This document shows positions 1 to 13,297 of a stretch of DNA of 64,000 nt, piece after piece. The position numbers and the translations under genes are program-made. The DNA comes from Chamaea fasciata. Taxonomy: Eukaryota > Chordata > Aves > Passeriformes > Sylviidae. The number at the start of each line of letters is the position of its first letter. Position 1 is the first letter of the stretch. Below the pieces are notes generated by a model. It did no database searches, was not told where the DNA came from, and saw only the letters and a program-made list of their open reading frames with translations. Where the stretch lies: assembly GCA_029207755.1 (NCBI GenBank), contig JARCOQ010000002.1, positions 44,781,744 through 44,845,743 on the forward strand, given 5' to 3'.

Positions 1-3000
1 ACCTGCAAACATTTTACTCACCTCTTTTGCTGCAGTTGTACAAGCACATAGGTCAGGAAAGTCAAGTAAGTGAATAAAAGAAGCACCATAATACATTCAG
101 TTCAGTTCATTCATGTGCTGCTACATGTATAAACAACAGAAATTCTGCTGTACCCTTTAAAGAGTCTCCTGCGTTATCCTCCCATGAACTTGATGCTACT
201 GGTATCTTTTCGTCATCAGGCTAGTATACTAGCTCCAATGGACAGTTTACAAAAAAAACCTGAGGAAGTGTTTTTTAGGGGACCTAAAATTTACTCTTGA
301 TGAGGGTGTTGTGTTGCAGTTGGAATATGTGGACATACTCCACCCAGCAGGAGCCAATTGCTCCATTCGGAGCACTCCAGAGCCAGGACTGCCAAATGTC
401 ACCAGGGAGGAGGTTGTGCAGATGGTGAGCAGCTGGGGCTCAGGAGAGTGTGCTGTCCATAACCTCTTCCCTTCAGCCCCAACCATTGTCTCTGCCTACA
501 AGACAACACGCATAAATACTCATTCTTCCTCAGACACAGCATGTGGGGCTGTGATATGCAGTGCAATTTCTTACGTGGGCTTTCTGAAGTTTGGTTCTAA
601 ATATATTTGCCCTTTCCTGTAGATTTGGGCCTTGTAGTCTTGTACAACACATACACCCATACAGAGAAATGCAACAGGAACCTCTTGCTCCCGCAATGTT
701 TTGGGCTTTGCACACCCACACAGGGCCTTTATTTAGATTGGTCTGTAATCTTTGGGTATGGGATGTGCTTACTAAATCATCTTGATGTCTAGGAGATGTA
801 CACTGGAGGAAATCCAAACACAACTGCCCTGTTCCCTGGAGCTGGACAGAGCCATGCCCACATGTACCAGGAACTTGTGCTGGTCTGTGTCAGGGGTGCA
901 TACAATTCTCCTCATAACACCATGGTCTCCTACGCCGTTTGCCAAGAAAGACATCTATGAAGAGCATGAATAAAGTTGTGTGCCTTTTGTGATCATTGTG
1001 TGGAGGAAAGGAATGAAAAGTCTTTGGACATTTCCCTGTTTCATGAGCACTCACAGAGGTGACATCTGTAAAGAGCCCTTAGCACGCACACAGCCCAGCC
1101 CCACTGGAGTCAGGTGAACTGCACTCCCTTTCATGTGGACCAGTCCCTTAAAGGTGGTGCAGACCTGAATGCCTCTGTATCTCTGTATCTGCCTGTAAGT
1201 GAGCATATATGTGTGTTAATCATATGATCACAGCAACACAAAGTTGCCTCTGCTGATATGCTCTGACCAGTGTGGAGGTGGACACCAGTCACACTTGCAG
1301 CAGAAGGAGCTGCTGTCTAATACACTGCAGGCATTGGATGGTCTTATTTTTCTCTCTGGGAATTTGACTGCTCTCATGTTAGTGTTTGGTATCTTCTGGG
1401 AGGCTAGCAAAGTCAAACAGTTACTTGATTTATCTCTTTTCATTCTCTCCAAGTGAAAAAGAAATGAGGAAAATTGTTTCAAAGGTACTCAGGTGGAAAT
1501 CAGAGACACATCAGAACAAACAGGAGGCAGGAGAATGAATAATCTGTGCAGATGTTTGCTGAGAAAAGCTGGGCTCCTGTGCTCCACAATTGTTTTTGCA
1601 GGTGAGATCTTTCCCTTCTAAAGCTGAGGAAGTCTAAAGTCTGGATGGGTTTAAAAGACACAGATCAGCCTTTGAATTCTATTGCTATTATCATGGAATC
1701 GTTTTACATAATTGACACCTTTTACATAAAAAAAATTATTTGGAAGATATTTTGTTTATACTGTAGCTAAAACCTACCTGAGTTGTCTAGTTCCATTGAG
1801 CCATACAGTATATTCTTCAATGCATAGTTCTCTTGCATTTCAGCATTTGTTATGAAAACCAAAATTCTTACTCTGAGTTATTTATGCTGGCAGTGCTTCA
1901 AAGGAAGCAACTGCTATACTTCATGCCAATCTCTGGAGCAGAGGGGAAGAACGCCTCTCCTAAGATCATTTATATCTTGTTAACCTTTCGATGCAGCTTT
2001 GTCTGAACACATTTTTTCCCTTTAGTGCATACCTGCAATGACAGGAACTTGTTTGATAAGACACTGATATAAGAAGTTATATATTCTTGTTTAGTGAAAA
2101 TAAATATACCCGTGAATCCAGACACCTTTTATTTTCTTTTTCACATGTTGACAAAACAAATACAAGAATTTCCAAGATGTAGAAATACAACATCCTACTC
2201 CTTGCATGGAAGGGCGGCCATTACGCTGTGTTGTTACAAGAGCCAAAAATGAAGGGCTCATCCTCTAAACAGTGCAAAGTGAGCATTATCCAAAAGGGAC
2301 ACTTTATTCTGGTGAGGGTAGAGCCAAATCTGCTAATTTTCCATCAATAACTCCTCCAGTTATTTCCCAGAAATTTTACCATACGCACGCGCAGGTCTTC
2401 CACTCTGGGTTATGCCTTGACTTGTAGTATAATCAAGACATTCACAAGACCAGGTAAATTATTGCCATCACTCTCACTTATCTGCTCTTTTAATTGCTTC
2501 CAGAAAAGGTTCAGGACTTACTGTTTGTTTTGCAGAAGGAAAGCATCAGACATGGCTCTGTGGGAGCCAAAATGCTGGAACCACGACCATGCTATGGTGT
2601 GGAGAAGGGTGTGCCCTGCTGAACAGGGACTTCTCCTGGCAGTAGGGGAGGCTGAGCTACTGCACCAAGCTCATCCATGCTTCCCTTGCCCTCTGCCAAG
2701 GAAAATCAAAGCGTGGCAAGATGCTGCCAGTGATGATATGAAAATGGAAACCATGCTCATAAGTATGGGGAGATGTTTATGTAATCACTGTACTGCATGG
2801 TGTCGTGACATTACAGCAGTCCAGGTCTGAAGGGCACATTTATTTTCCAGTTACTGAAAATGGAAGATGGTGCACCATAAGGAGCAGTTCACTAAATACC
2901 ATGTTAAGTGGAAAATAAATCTGAGATGTAGTGCTCAGAAAAGCTCCAGATTACAATAGTTGTGTAATGACTCTCTTGCAACACATCTAATTTTGTTCAG

Positions 3001-6000
3001 GTAAGATCAAGCCAGTTACCTGTCCAGGATTTCTTCCTGGAACAGATATATGTTTATATCTTAAGACAGAGATTTGGTATCATTTCCCTGAAACTAAGCA
3101 GAAATACAGCACAAACCATTTTCCCCCCAGTTTTTAGTATAGAAAGATTGTGTTTAAGTTAGTAACCAATGCCATGGGACAAGCCCCTGTTGAGCCTGGT
3201 CTTGAGAGTACTCTATATTTCTTCTAAGGTGACTCACTTCAGAATGGTGTTAATCTGATCCCATAGACCCAAGAGCAACTGCACTGTGTCAGGCAGGCCA
3301 AAATGCAGTAAATAGGAGTGACTGGGAGTTCTACTTTGAAAGAACCTTTCTGATCTGAATTAAAATTCCATTGCCCTGTAGTTTTAGCATAGGTATAACC
3401 CAGATCTGCTACATTTCCTTCCTCTGCCTCTGACCAAAGTACACCAGATTCTTCAGAGGAACAAATATTCATCTAACAGCAACTGCAATACACTTTATTT
3501 GGAAGGCATTCGTGGGTCATCACAGAAGTCACTCAACAAGGATGTCAGAAGTACTATTGTGTGTTGTGAGAAATTGCTTCTTCTGCAGAAATAGAAATAG
3601 AAAAAGTACTAACAGAGAAAACCAGAAGAAATATCTGAAGTGTGAAAACAAATTATTCAGAGCTCCTGTCTCTGTCATTTGCAGTTTGTTGAACATGAAT
3701 AGATGCAATTTCTGCAAATCTGGTACAACAGCAAGTGATGAAGATTTAGAATGTATACATACCTGTAATATGTACACAATAAAAGAGCATAATAAAAGAT
3801 AATAAAATATAATTAAACACCCCGATGGTTACACAAATAAGGTCTTTCTGTTATCATATGTTTTGAGTTACTTTTTCATTTATGTTTTTTTTTCTTACTT
3901 GTGTGTTCTCTTAAATGTCCCCGACTTATTTTCCTTCATCAACTTCATCCTTCTTTTGCTTGGCAGAGATTGTTGTTTATCCAGCTTACCATTGGGGGCA
4001 TTAAAATTACTTGTTTATTTTTTTACATAAACAGAGTAAGTGCTGCCAGCACAATTCTTGGTAAAGTGCTAGGCTTAGCCTCATTCTGTACAGTAGCCAA
4101 ACAGGGTACATTGTTAGTACTCTGTGAACAATGGGTATTATTGTTATATTAACTTGGTTTCATTTCTTGGGGGAGAAGAGAAAGATTGGTGGCTTTGGTC
4201 AGAGATAAACTAAAGATTAGGCACATGCCCAATCTGGATTTCGCTGAGAGCAGCTGAATCACTCCAGTTAACATCACTGGGAATAGGGTTAAGCTGTTAG
4301 GATTACATCTGTTTCACCAGCTGTAGTCATCCATATGTTAAATTTCTAACCTCACCCTTAGGCTCTCCACGTCAGTGGAGAGAAGCTGTAACCTCCTGAA
4401 GGGCCATTGATCCATCCAAAGGTGGACTGGAAGTGTGTGATAAATTGGCCTCCTTTGCTGACTGTGTCATTCTGCTTTCAAGATTGTTAATGCTCCAACT
4501 CCTTTTACTGGAGTGTCTTGAGCTATGAATATCCCACAGTGGAGTTTTGAACACAGATTCTGCTACAGCTTGGGCAGCATTCTCAAAGCCCACAGATGAG
4601 CAACACTGGCTGTGTTAATGCAGGGAAGCACTGGGGAGAAATACCTGAGCTCTGAGTGGATGACTTAACTCTGGAGCTGGGTTTAGCACACGTTGTGTCT
4701 GACTTAATTAGCCTGAAATTTTCAGTTCTAATCACCATACCCCTTAGTATCAGTATTGCTCACAGGCTTGAGGACTATTGTTTCCATGCAGTTTTTCCTC
4801 AGTGGCTGAAAGCTTCATGCAGAGGTTTCACACCTAATTTTCTTTCTGTAACAGCTGCAAAATTCACCCTCAAATACAGCACCTGAATGGTGGAGTCTTT
4901 CAAGGACAAGTTTCTCTTCATCTGGAGGATTTACTACATGACGTTCACATATCTTAAGTGCTGAGGTGAATTGAAGTATCTCTGGAAGGACATACCCTCC
5001 TCTGGCCTGTGCTGAAAATACTTTTTTTCTGTTGGATTTCTCTGCTAACTAGGAGAAATTCTGATGTATTAGAGACTATTGTTATGGGCTTTCTGTTTTC
5101 TGCCACTGTTAAAAGCAGAATTGGTGTGCAATCACTGAATTTAATGTATTCAATACTTTTAAGGAAGCCTCAGATTATCTGCCATGTGTGCATTTCTGGA
5201 AGGATGAGAACTGAGAACAGATGCACTGACAATCAGTTCTATCTGAACTAACAGCTAGGTATGGAGGCTTGGACAGCAGCAAAATGGATCTTGATGCCCT
5301 CATCCCAATATTAACTGCAAACTCTTGTACTGGTGCCCTTAGCAGATCTTTCTGGGTCACCTTCACTGATGTGGCAGACCGAAGACAGGTTTTCATGGAC
5401 AGGAATGCAAGGAGCACAGCAGATAAGCAGGGCTGTACCAAGTTGTACCAGCTCAGACACAGTGTGGTTTATTTAAGCTTTGAAGAAGTCAAGCTAAGAG
5501 CAGCTCAAAAAAATTGTAATTTTAAAGTGAATTTACATCACCAGAAGTCTGGAGCAGCTTTTTTCAAACATAGCTGAAAATCAGTGTAGCTCTGACAATA
5601 GACAACATATGAGTGAGGAAACTGCAGCTTGCAGGAGATCATGACCTTTCTGCCAGAGACAAGGGGACAACTGATATCTAGAGCAAGAAAAAATGTCTCT
5701 GGGGTTAACAAGAAAAAAAAAATCTGAAAGCATTCCAAAAAACATTTCACCAAAGAAAGTCCAAGTGTTAGTGACACATGTTAATGTTGTTGCTAAATGC
5801 TTGACTGGCAGGTAGTCAGATGCTTGTGAGTTGAGTGTGGCTTAAGAGCTTACTTGAAAGCAAATAGAAGCTTGAAATGAGGCAACTCCAGTTCCCTGTT
5901 CTGGGAGAAACATGGGAACTGCTGTGAGCTGTGAAGTCACATCTGTTTAACCCAATGTCTGTCTTCAGCAGTGGCCAGTGTGCAGATGCTTCGGAAAAGA

Positions 6001-6674
6001 AAAGAAATAAGACATGTATGGAGCATTCATTTCCCTCCTATAATCCCCAGATCCTGGCAGTCAACAGTTTAGGGGCTTCCTAATGCCAGACACTGCATCT
6101 GGACCATTATTTTTACTAGTCACCAGTGTACCTATATTCCATAAATTTGACTAATCTATTTTTGTATCCATTTATACTTTTGGCCTCTGCAGTATCCTAT
6201 GGCAACGGACCCTTGGTCTGTATTATGCTGTGTGTTAGAAAGAAGTCTCTTTTTTCTGTTTTGAACCTGGTTCTCAGTAATTTTGCTAGGTGTCCCAGTT
6301 CCTGCACAGTTAAAAATAGTGAATGACTGTCCCTTGCTTGCACTCCTAAGGCTGCCTCGTTTTAGAGATCAGAGATCTGCAGTTTCCTTTAATGAAGCAG
6401 AAAATGCTTATTGTCCAAAAACTGGTCTGTGTCCCTGTTGCCCCCTCTTTTATACACTGCTTCAATCAGGGTCACCCTACAGGAATTAAAATAAGAGTAT
6501 ATCGTGTTGTACTACTTCTCATATATTCAGCCCCTTTATAAACTCAGTTTTGTGGACTGTGTTCGCGTATGCCTGAAAAGAAAACAAATTGTTGCAAAAA
6601 ACAGTACAATTATCTCTCGTGTTTCTTGTTCCTCTTACAAGAGCTGATAAGGTTTGTTCCCAGTGCAGTGGATA
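1..6674. other. Unique non-coding sequence, no supported gene
   Basis: No repeat family or protein domain is recognisable here. The longest open frame (2417-2830, plus, 137 codons) has no family resemblance, and the open frames around 311-622 and 5269-5577 are likewise unrecognised. A 105-base stretch at 320-424 has splice-like borders and is treated as a finding, not a gene. An AATAAA hexamer lies near 969, but no transcript structure supports it. The composition is AT-rich with few CpGs, as expected for avian intergenic or intronic DNA. Confidence 0.6.
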
Positions 6675-6942
6675 GACTCATAGGAACATTTAGTTTGGAA
6701 AAGGTCCTTAAGATCCTTCAGTCCAACCATAAACGTAACAGTGTTAAGCCCGCCACTAAATCATGTCCCTGAGTGCCTTATCTACATATCTTTTAAATAC
6801 CACCAGGAATAGTCACTCCTTCACTTTCCTGGGCAGCCTGTTCCAATGGCAACTCTTCCAGTGAAGAAATGCTCCCTAAAATCTAAATCATGCAACTTGA
6901 AGCATTTTCCTTTTGTCCTGTCCTTTGTTACTGGAGACAAAG
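6675..6942 (-). mobile_element. CR1 LINE fragment, 5'-truncated, 3' end at left
   Basis: Read on the plus strand, the segment begins with a diverged CR1 end (GACTCATAGGAA, then TTTGGAAAAGGTCCTTAAGATC). It continues through the conserved CR1 3' region: a 'ccaaccat' block, 'aaatcatgtccctgagtgcc', 'gggcagcctgttccaatg', 'cagtgaagaaatgctcc' and 'cttttgtcctgtcc'. In CR1 the ATTCTATGATTCT-type repeat is the 3' terminus, so this copy points to the minus strand and lacks everything 5' of the 3' UTR region. No coding capacity remains. The many substitutions suggest an old insertion. CR1 copies do not usually leave clear target duplications, and none is seen. The right-hand boundary is approximate. Confidence 0.82.
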
Positions 6943-9900
6943 GAAGGAGTGAAATGGTTCTTGTTTCAGGATATCTGGAACTGTCATTACAGTCTCTGCA
7001 GGAATGCAGGGACCACCTGCAGCTGGGCTTCCCGTTTCCCCACCAGTTTTGGGGCCACCACCACAGTGGTCATTGTGGTGGGGAAGCTGGAGAAGAGCAC
7101 AGTTGATTGGACTGCACAAACCTGATTGTTCAGAGCCATCGTGGGAGGAGGGTGTGAAGGATCTTCCAAAAGGATCAGTTCTTCCCCTCTTCTTGTCTCA
7201 GTCTGCAGAGAGCCTTTTCACTGCCCAGTGAGGGAAGGGTGAGGGACAAGCCCTGGCTTCAGAGTCAAGTTACAGTTAGATGAGAAGCAATGCTGTTTTC
7301 TATGGCCTCCTTTTGCAAGTATTGTTACAGCTGCTACCTTGTGCTTTTTGCCTGTGAGAAGTTCTTGCCGTCCCCACAGCACTTCCCACTCTGCAGTGGG
7401 GAACTCCTCTGAAGAGCAGACTTCCCTGAGCATCTCAGCCCTGTGAAGAGAAAACCAGACAATTTCCAGGCAATTCTTGATTTATGAGCACTTAACCAGC
7501 TGAGGTGATTAGCCCAAAATGTTGACCTGAAGCCACCAGTGGGAGGCAGCTCCATTGCTGTTATAATTGGGCTTTCTTCATACCCTCAGATCAGTATCTG
7601 ATTTATCACCACAACAGTTCTGCTCTAAAGTATTGAGCCTAAATGTTCTTCTGCTTCCCTGGTGGAGAAATCACAAGGACATATAGGTTTAGAGCCAAGT
7701 TTTCAGAGGCAGATTCCAACTGTTTTCATCTCTTTTAGCCCTATAGGTTTTGGGTGCATTACAATTGAAAAGGGTATAGGCTCCAAAATAAGGAAGGCTG
7801 CTTCATTAAGCACAGAAAATCTACATGCCGGCTGATGGACCAGATCCCTCTCCCACTAATATTCCCCTCTGCAGCCACTGGACACTATTCACTGTCCAAG
7901 AGTGTTGGATATCAAAAGCAAATATCTGCATAATAATCTGTAAAGGAGAAAAGCATGGTAACAACCTACAGTAAATGCTCTGGTGGCCAGGGTCACAGGG
8001 AAAAGTTGGTCTGGCTTTGGTGCATTAAACCCCAATTAGGCTGCTGAGGTTTAAACATGCATGTACAAGTGTTTTGCTGAATCAGGGCCACACTGCATAA
8101 AAATGAAATTTCTTACTCTGAATTTTGAATGTACACATACTTTGGCACCAGAAAGGGAGCATGCAAAGAGTTAGAGGCACAAATCTGCAGGGTACATCCA
8201 GGCCCTTGTGAAATACAGCCCTGGATTTTGGCAGCTGACTTTGGCTTCATAGCCAGACAGTGAAGAAAAATATATTCAAATTTCTATAGTAAATATATCT
8301 AGCAGACCTTAACTTCAGCAGTGAGTCTGTTACCAGTTGCATTCAAAAAATTGCATTTTTAACCTCTTATGTTATTTACTGTCATTTAAAACCTTTTCTG
8401 CTCTGTTAAAAAAGGTGTGTTAGTATGAGCTGCAGGAGAACTTGCTCTTGAAGTGACAATATTTTCGTTTTAATCCTCCATTTCTTTGAACGTTTGTACA
8501 TTCTTCCTCATCTCTAAAAAGGAACTAACCTTCATATTTAGCGGCACTGAATTTGAAACAAAAAACAAATGTGTTGCACGTGAAAATCAAGCCTGTATAA
8601 CTGTGAAGGATCTTTTTGATGGTCACTTCACTGTAGCTGGGCAGGTCACTGCTTAACTGCAGAGCAGTCGTAGTCCTCAGAAGAACTGCTTTACCTCTGT
8701 TTATACTGCAATAACTTAATGAAGTAAAATTGGACCAGTGCCATAACATTTAAGGAATTATGTTTTGAAGCCTCCTTCACACCAATGTAATTTGCTGTGA
8801 CAAGTGGCACATGTCTTAGAAACACATTCAGAGATAAATCATTGAAATGGCCAGCTGTAACTGCACTGCAGCCACGCACTGAGGATGCCATGCCAACATT
8901 CACTGGATTCCCCACCTGCTATGGGAGATAGATATGACAGAAGGTAAACGGCCAACAGAGGAAGCATTTTGGAGGTTTGCATTCAGCTGCATCTCTGTGG
9001 CTAAAGACCTTGTGTTCATACTTTTCTTACCAGATAAACATTGGAGACATTTCTCCCACATTGTGGCCAGTCACTTCTGGGTAGTGGAAAGTGGTGCAGT
9101 TTTCACTGTGACTGGAAAGAGACTAGGAATACCCTTCACTAACATACTTGATTGTGAATGTCCCATTTGGTTCAAAGCTGCTTCCATGGCACATTTCCTG
9201 CTCAATGAACAGCAAATGTTGACCAAGGGCATTAGCCTGTCAGCTCCCAAACCATCAGTGGTACATTACTGTGCTCTTTTACTATTGCCTTCCTTTTGTG
9301 TAGCCAAATTTTAAGGGCACGGTTGCCTGCAGGAAGATATTCTACATCCAAGTGCTGCTGTTGTCACGGTTTTAAGTCCCTCACAGCTTTCATTCACAGT
9401 CTGGTTTTGGTTGTGAGGCCCTCCTTGTTGCAGAAAGTACATGTAACACTGAGGACCTGCTCAGCTGCTGATCACAGCTGGGCTGGGACCCAAAATTGGA
9501 AGCTATTTGCAAAATGAGAAAGTTTGGGAAAGCTAGTGGCACCATGAATTATTCCAGGTTTAGACAAATTTCCTCCAAACTCACAAACATCATGTTGGAT
9601 CACTAATTAGCATGGGTAGAAATTTTCTGGAGAGAGTGAGGTTCTGACTTTTTTTCTCTTGCTGATTTCTTCCCTTGAGATGTATAACTTGAGAATTTTT
9701 TTACGTCCTGCAGATTTGGAGCTATGAAAATCTAACAAAAACCTACAGTTTTGTAGTTTTTTGCTCCTGCACTGTTGACAAACAAGGGGAAAAAATAGCA
9801 TTAGAAAAGGCCCCAACTGATTTTGTGAGGGCTCACATTTGTGCATTAAATCACTGCCTGACCTCTGGGGCTGCCTGCTGACCATCATCTAGGAAGTCAG

Positions 9901-10243
9901 CATCGAAAAACACAAATGTTCAGATTACAAATACAACCACCACAGTCTTGGAAACCACTCTTATTCCTTTTGTCCTGGCAATTAAATGCATAGAGGCAGA
10001 AATAAGTCTTTAAATACAGTTTCATAGGCTAAGGCTTACTTATGGTACTCACTTTTCTAAGAATTCAGAATGGGATTTCTGGGGACCTCTATTGTACCTT
10101 TCTACCCACAAAAGCCTTGGTATAGTAAACTGAATCCCACTCTGCAGTACACCATAACTTAAAGGATGGCTCAAAACAAACAGCAGTAGATCAATTTACA
10201 TGCCTGAATACTACTGAAATTGCAAGGCCTTTGTTCTCAAGTG
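6943..10243. other. Unique non-coding sequence, no supported gene
   Basis: No repeat family is recognised after the CR1 fragment. A plus-strand open frame of 126 codons (8934-9314) has no domain, signal peptide or family likeness that I can name. Overlapping short frames at 6987-7231 lie on both strands of a moderately GC-rich stretch and look like chance. Nothing else is supported. Confidence 0.55.
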
Positions 10244-10288
10244 TGGTTTTTTTTGGTTGGGTTTTTTTTGTTTTTTTTTTTTTTTTTT
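10244..10288. repeat. T/G-rich low-complexity tract ending in T18
   Basis: Runs of T separated by single or paired G residues end in an uninterrupted run of T from 10271 to 10288. It is a slippage-prone simple repeat and is the one clear T/G-oriented counterpart to the several A/C-oriented tracts elsewhere in the window. Confidence 0.85.
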
Positions 10289-12425
10289 AAATTCTAAAGA
10301 AACAAACCTTTTTAGGATAATATTTTAAGGAAATGCTTTAAGTCATTTTACTTGTCTCATCCACTGACTTGTATTTTTTTCTTTTAAAAATTGAACTGTG
10401 ACTAAATTACAAACAATCCCCATTCTTCAATTCCTGTAAACACACCTTTTTAGTCCAATACATGCTATGAAGAAAGTGGAGGAGGAGGGGGAATTTTGCT
10501 TAAATTCCTGGGTAGGTTGCAGGTGCATTTGTTTGTATTAAGAGAAATGTCTAACAGAATCCTCCTTTGTGACACATTATAGCAACTTTTCAATTTTCTC
10601 TCATTAGCTTGTGGTACTTCCTCCTCAATAAGGTACTATTGTGCTGCCTCTAACCTGATCTGGGGAACACTATGGAGCTGTCAACTCATCAACCCAAGAA
10701 AATGGATAGTTAATCTTTTCAGGGGACTTGTTTCATTTCCTGTAGCTCATGTAAAACCCAAATATTTAGCTACTACAAACAGTGAGTTCTTCACCTGGAT
10801 TTCACTGATAAAGCAATGAAGATTATTACTTTTGAATTTTTTCTCCTTTTCTTTTCTTCAGTTTGAAAATTAATGCCTCTGGGTGAATGGAGCCTCATTT
10901 TTAAAGTCACAACTTAGCACTTTATTAAGATGGCATACAATTACATTTTCTGAGGTTTTTAGTTTGCATTGGGTTTAAAAATTCACCTCTTATTATCTCT
11001 GGTGCTCTCAGATTTTTGGTTCTCACCCCTTGATAGGATGCACAGAGAGCATTAGACTGCTCAGTTTTTCATGGGTCTAATCATAGGGATGGATGATGCT
11101 TCATGCAGGATCAGCCTTCCACAACTTCAAACATTGGGATGCTTTTTCAAGGTCAAAATCCCGCTGTCAAAAAGGCTCCATCACCATCGCTTATTCTCTG
11201 GACGTGCTTCAAGATTGTCTTTTGTGCTTTGGTATCACCTTCCTGGTGATCCTATCCTAGTTGAGAAAAGATAGACTGTGATGAGTAAGAAGAAAATGAG
11301 GCATTCTGTGTCCTTTATCAGAGTCTAGCCTTTCTAGTCAGAGCCTTTGGGATGTTCACTGCCTTTGCACCTTGACGGCGACCCACTGAAACCTGCAGAC
11401 TCATGATGGCATGCACAGAGGGGACACAGAAAGAAAGGGATCCAGAGAAGCAAAGAGCTGGTGACATTCATTGCAGTGTCTAAAGATGAGTCCTGAAGGA
11501 ATGCTGAGAACTGCCCTCTTCATGGATTAAAACAACAAAAGTTACATGCCTAAGAAAGAAGAAAGGAAGACCCTAAACTGCAGAGAAACACTTTAGTCTG
11601 TTGGTTTACCCAGTGGAACAAGGACAGATTCCCCCTCAGAGATGCTGGAAAGCAGAGGCAGAGGCAAAATCAGAGGTTGTCTCTGAAAAGGCACTGTTGC
11701 CTGTAAAAAAAAAAAAAAAAAAAAAGGCAGAAAAAAAAGCACAAGGAATTCTTAGAAGATGAGGCATGAAATCAAGCTGCAGTCTTATGTGGTGCCAGTG
11801 ACAATGGAGGCTTCACCTGTGGACTAGAGAGCACAAGTAGACTGTGTTTTTAAAAAGTTGCACTAGAGTAGAAATTCCTGAAATTTCTAAGTGGCAGAGG
11901 TATACCTTCGTGCATTCATGTTATACCTCAGTACACATCTCTGATTTCTAGGCTACTGCTCTGAAAAGTGGGTTATTGTTCAGGAATCTACTGTGGAAAA
12001 GAGGACAATAATGGATGGAAAAGAAGCAGGAAAGAGAGAAGTTAAGAAAAAAACAGTAGAGAAAGTAGGATAAAATTTAAAGGAGTAACTATGCGGTAAT
12101 AAAACAGATTTACCCCAGGTGAAGAAAGAATTTTTTTTCCCTTCAGAGTGACTATCACTCTAGAACATAACCTACACATTATCAAAAAGAACAACAAGCT
12201 CCCAAGGTTTGGGCTGTAAATTAGCATTGGAACAATCTGGTAAGAGTGGGCTGGGTTCCTTCTGAGCTCACTGTGACAGTCCTCCCATGCTATAATATAT
12301 TAATATAGTCATGATAGCCTGAAGATATAACTGTGATGGTACAAAACTTGATGTGCCCCCAGTGAGCTCTTAATCCTCCTGTTTCACGGTGTTCTCACTG
12401 CTCAAAAACAGTGCAGTTTACTGTA

Positions 12426-12480
12426 CAAAAAAAAACACAAAAAACCAAAAAACCAAACAACAACAACAAAAAAACAACCC
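12426..12480. repeat. A/C-rich low-complexity tract
   Basis: The tract consists only of A and C, mostly as AAAACC, CAACAA and longer A runs. It resembles the other A/C tracts at 13149, 29063, 39751, 40901 and 62573. No gene or transposon boundary is associated with it. Confidence 0.85.
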
Positions 12481-13148
12481 AGCACATTAATTTTACAATG
12501 CTGAATACCAAAGGAGCCATGATAGCTAACATTTATATTTTGTATGAAAAAAATTTCCAGTAACAAATATTATTACAACAAACACCAAAGGAACTCAGAA
12601 TTGCTAAGTTATTTATGCATTGAATTTTGGAACACCCCATAATCCTTCCTTATGTATCAGTTCAGAAACAGTGAAATCTCCTTTATCACAACCAGCTGAC
12701 CCAATTTCAGCTGTTCTTTGAAAATAAAACCACATGTTTTTTGAGTTACTTCACTTGGAGATCCATTTAGTCCCTCTCCTCCAATAGCTTCTGTTGCCAA
12801 AACTTGCAGTTCTATGAAACAGCAGTAGAGGCTGCAAAGCCTGACTGAAACCTGCCTTCCAGTTTCATCTCAGTGTCTCAAGCAAACACCCCAACAAGGC
12901 ACATCTTCTGGAGTTTTGTCTGTTTTTCTATACACAATTGCAGAGTTTTTCCCCGGATGACTGATCTATTGGAGCAGAACACATGGTATGTCAAAATAAT
13001 TTACCCTTCCCTTCTGGAATGCTTAACTTTTTGGGGGGAATTGTCCTACCTTCAGAATGGCTTGTCCCACAAGTGTTGGATGTGTTTTGTTTTGTTAGCC
13101 TCAATAAAAAGAGATTGTGTTTGGGCAGGTTGTATTTAATATAAGCAT

Positions 13149-13297
13149 CCACAAAAAAAAAAGGCCAAAAAATGAAAAACAAACAAAACAAAAACAAAAC
13201 CAAACAAAACCAAACCAACCCCCCCCCCCCCCAAAAAAAAAAAAAACAACAAAAAAACCCACCAAAAAGATAAAAAGAGAAACAAAAAGAAAAAAAG
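13149..13297. repeat. A/C-rich tract with C14-A14 core
   Basis: About 150 bases of almost pure A and C with a few G residues. The core is 14 consecutive C (13219-13232) followed directly by 14 consecutive A (13233-13246). Open frames across it on both strands (lysine/asparagine-rich on plus, phenylalanine-rich on minus) are by-products of low complexity. The C/G run could form an i-motif or stacked-G structure, and its length is prone to sequencing error. Confidence 0.9.

Noticed and set aside
2417..2830. 137-codon plus-strand frame
   Set aside because: Unrecognised composition with no supporting splice, promoter or polyadenylation arrangement.
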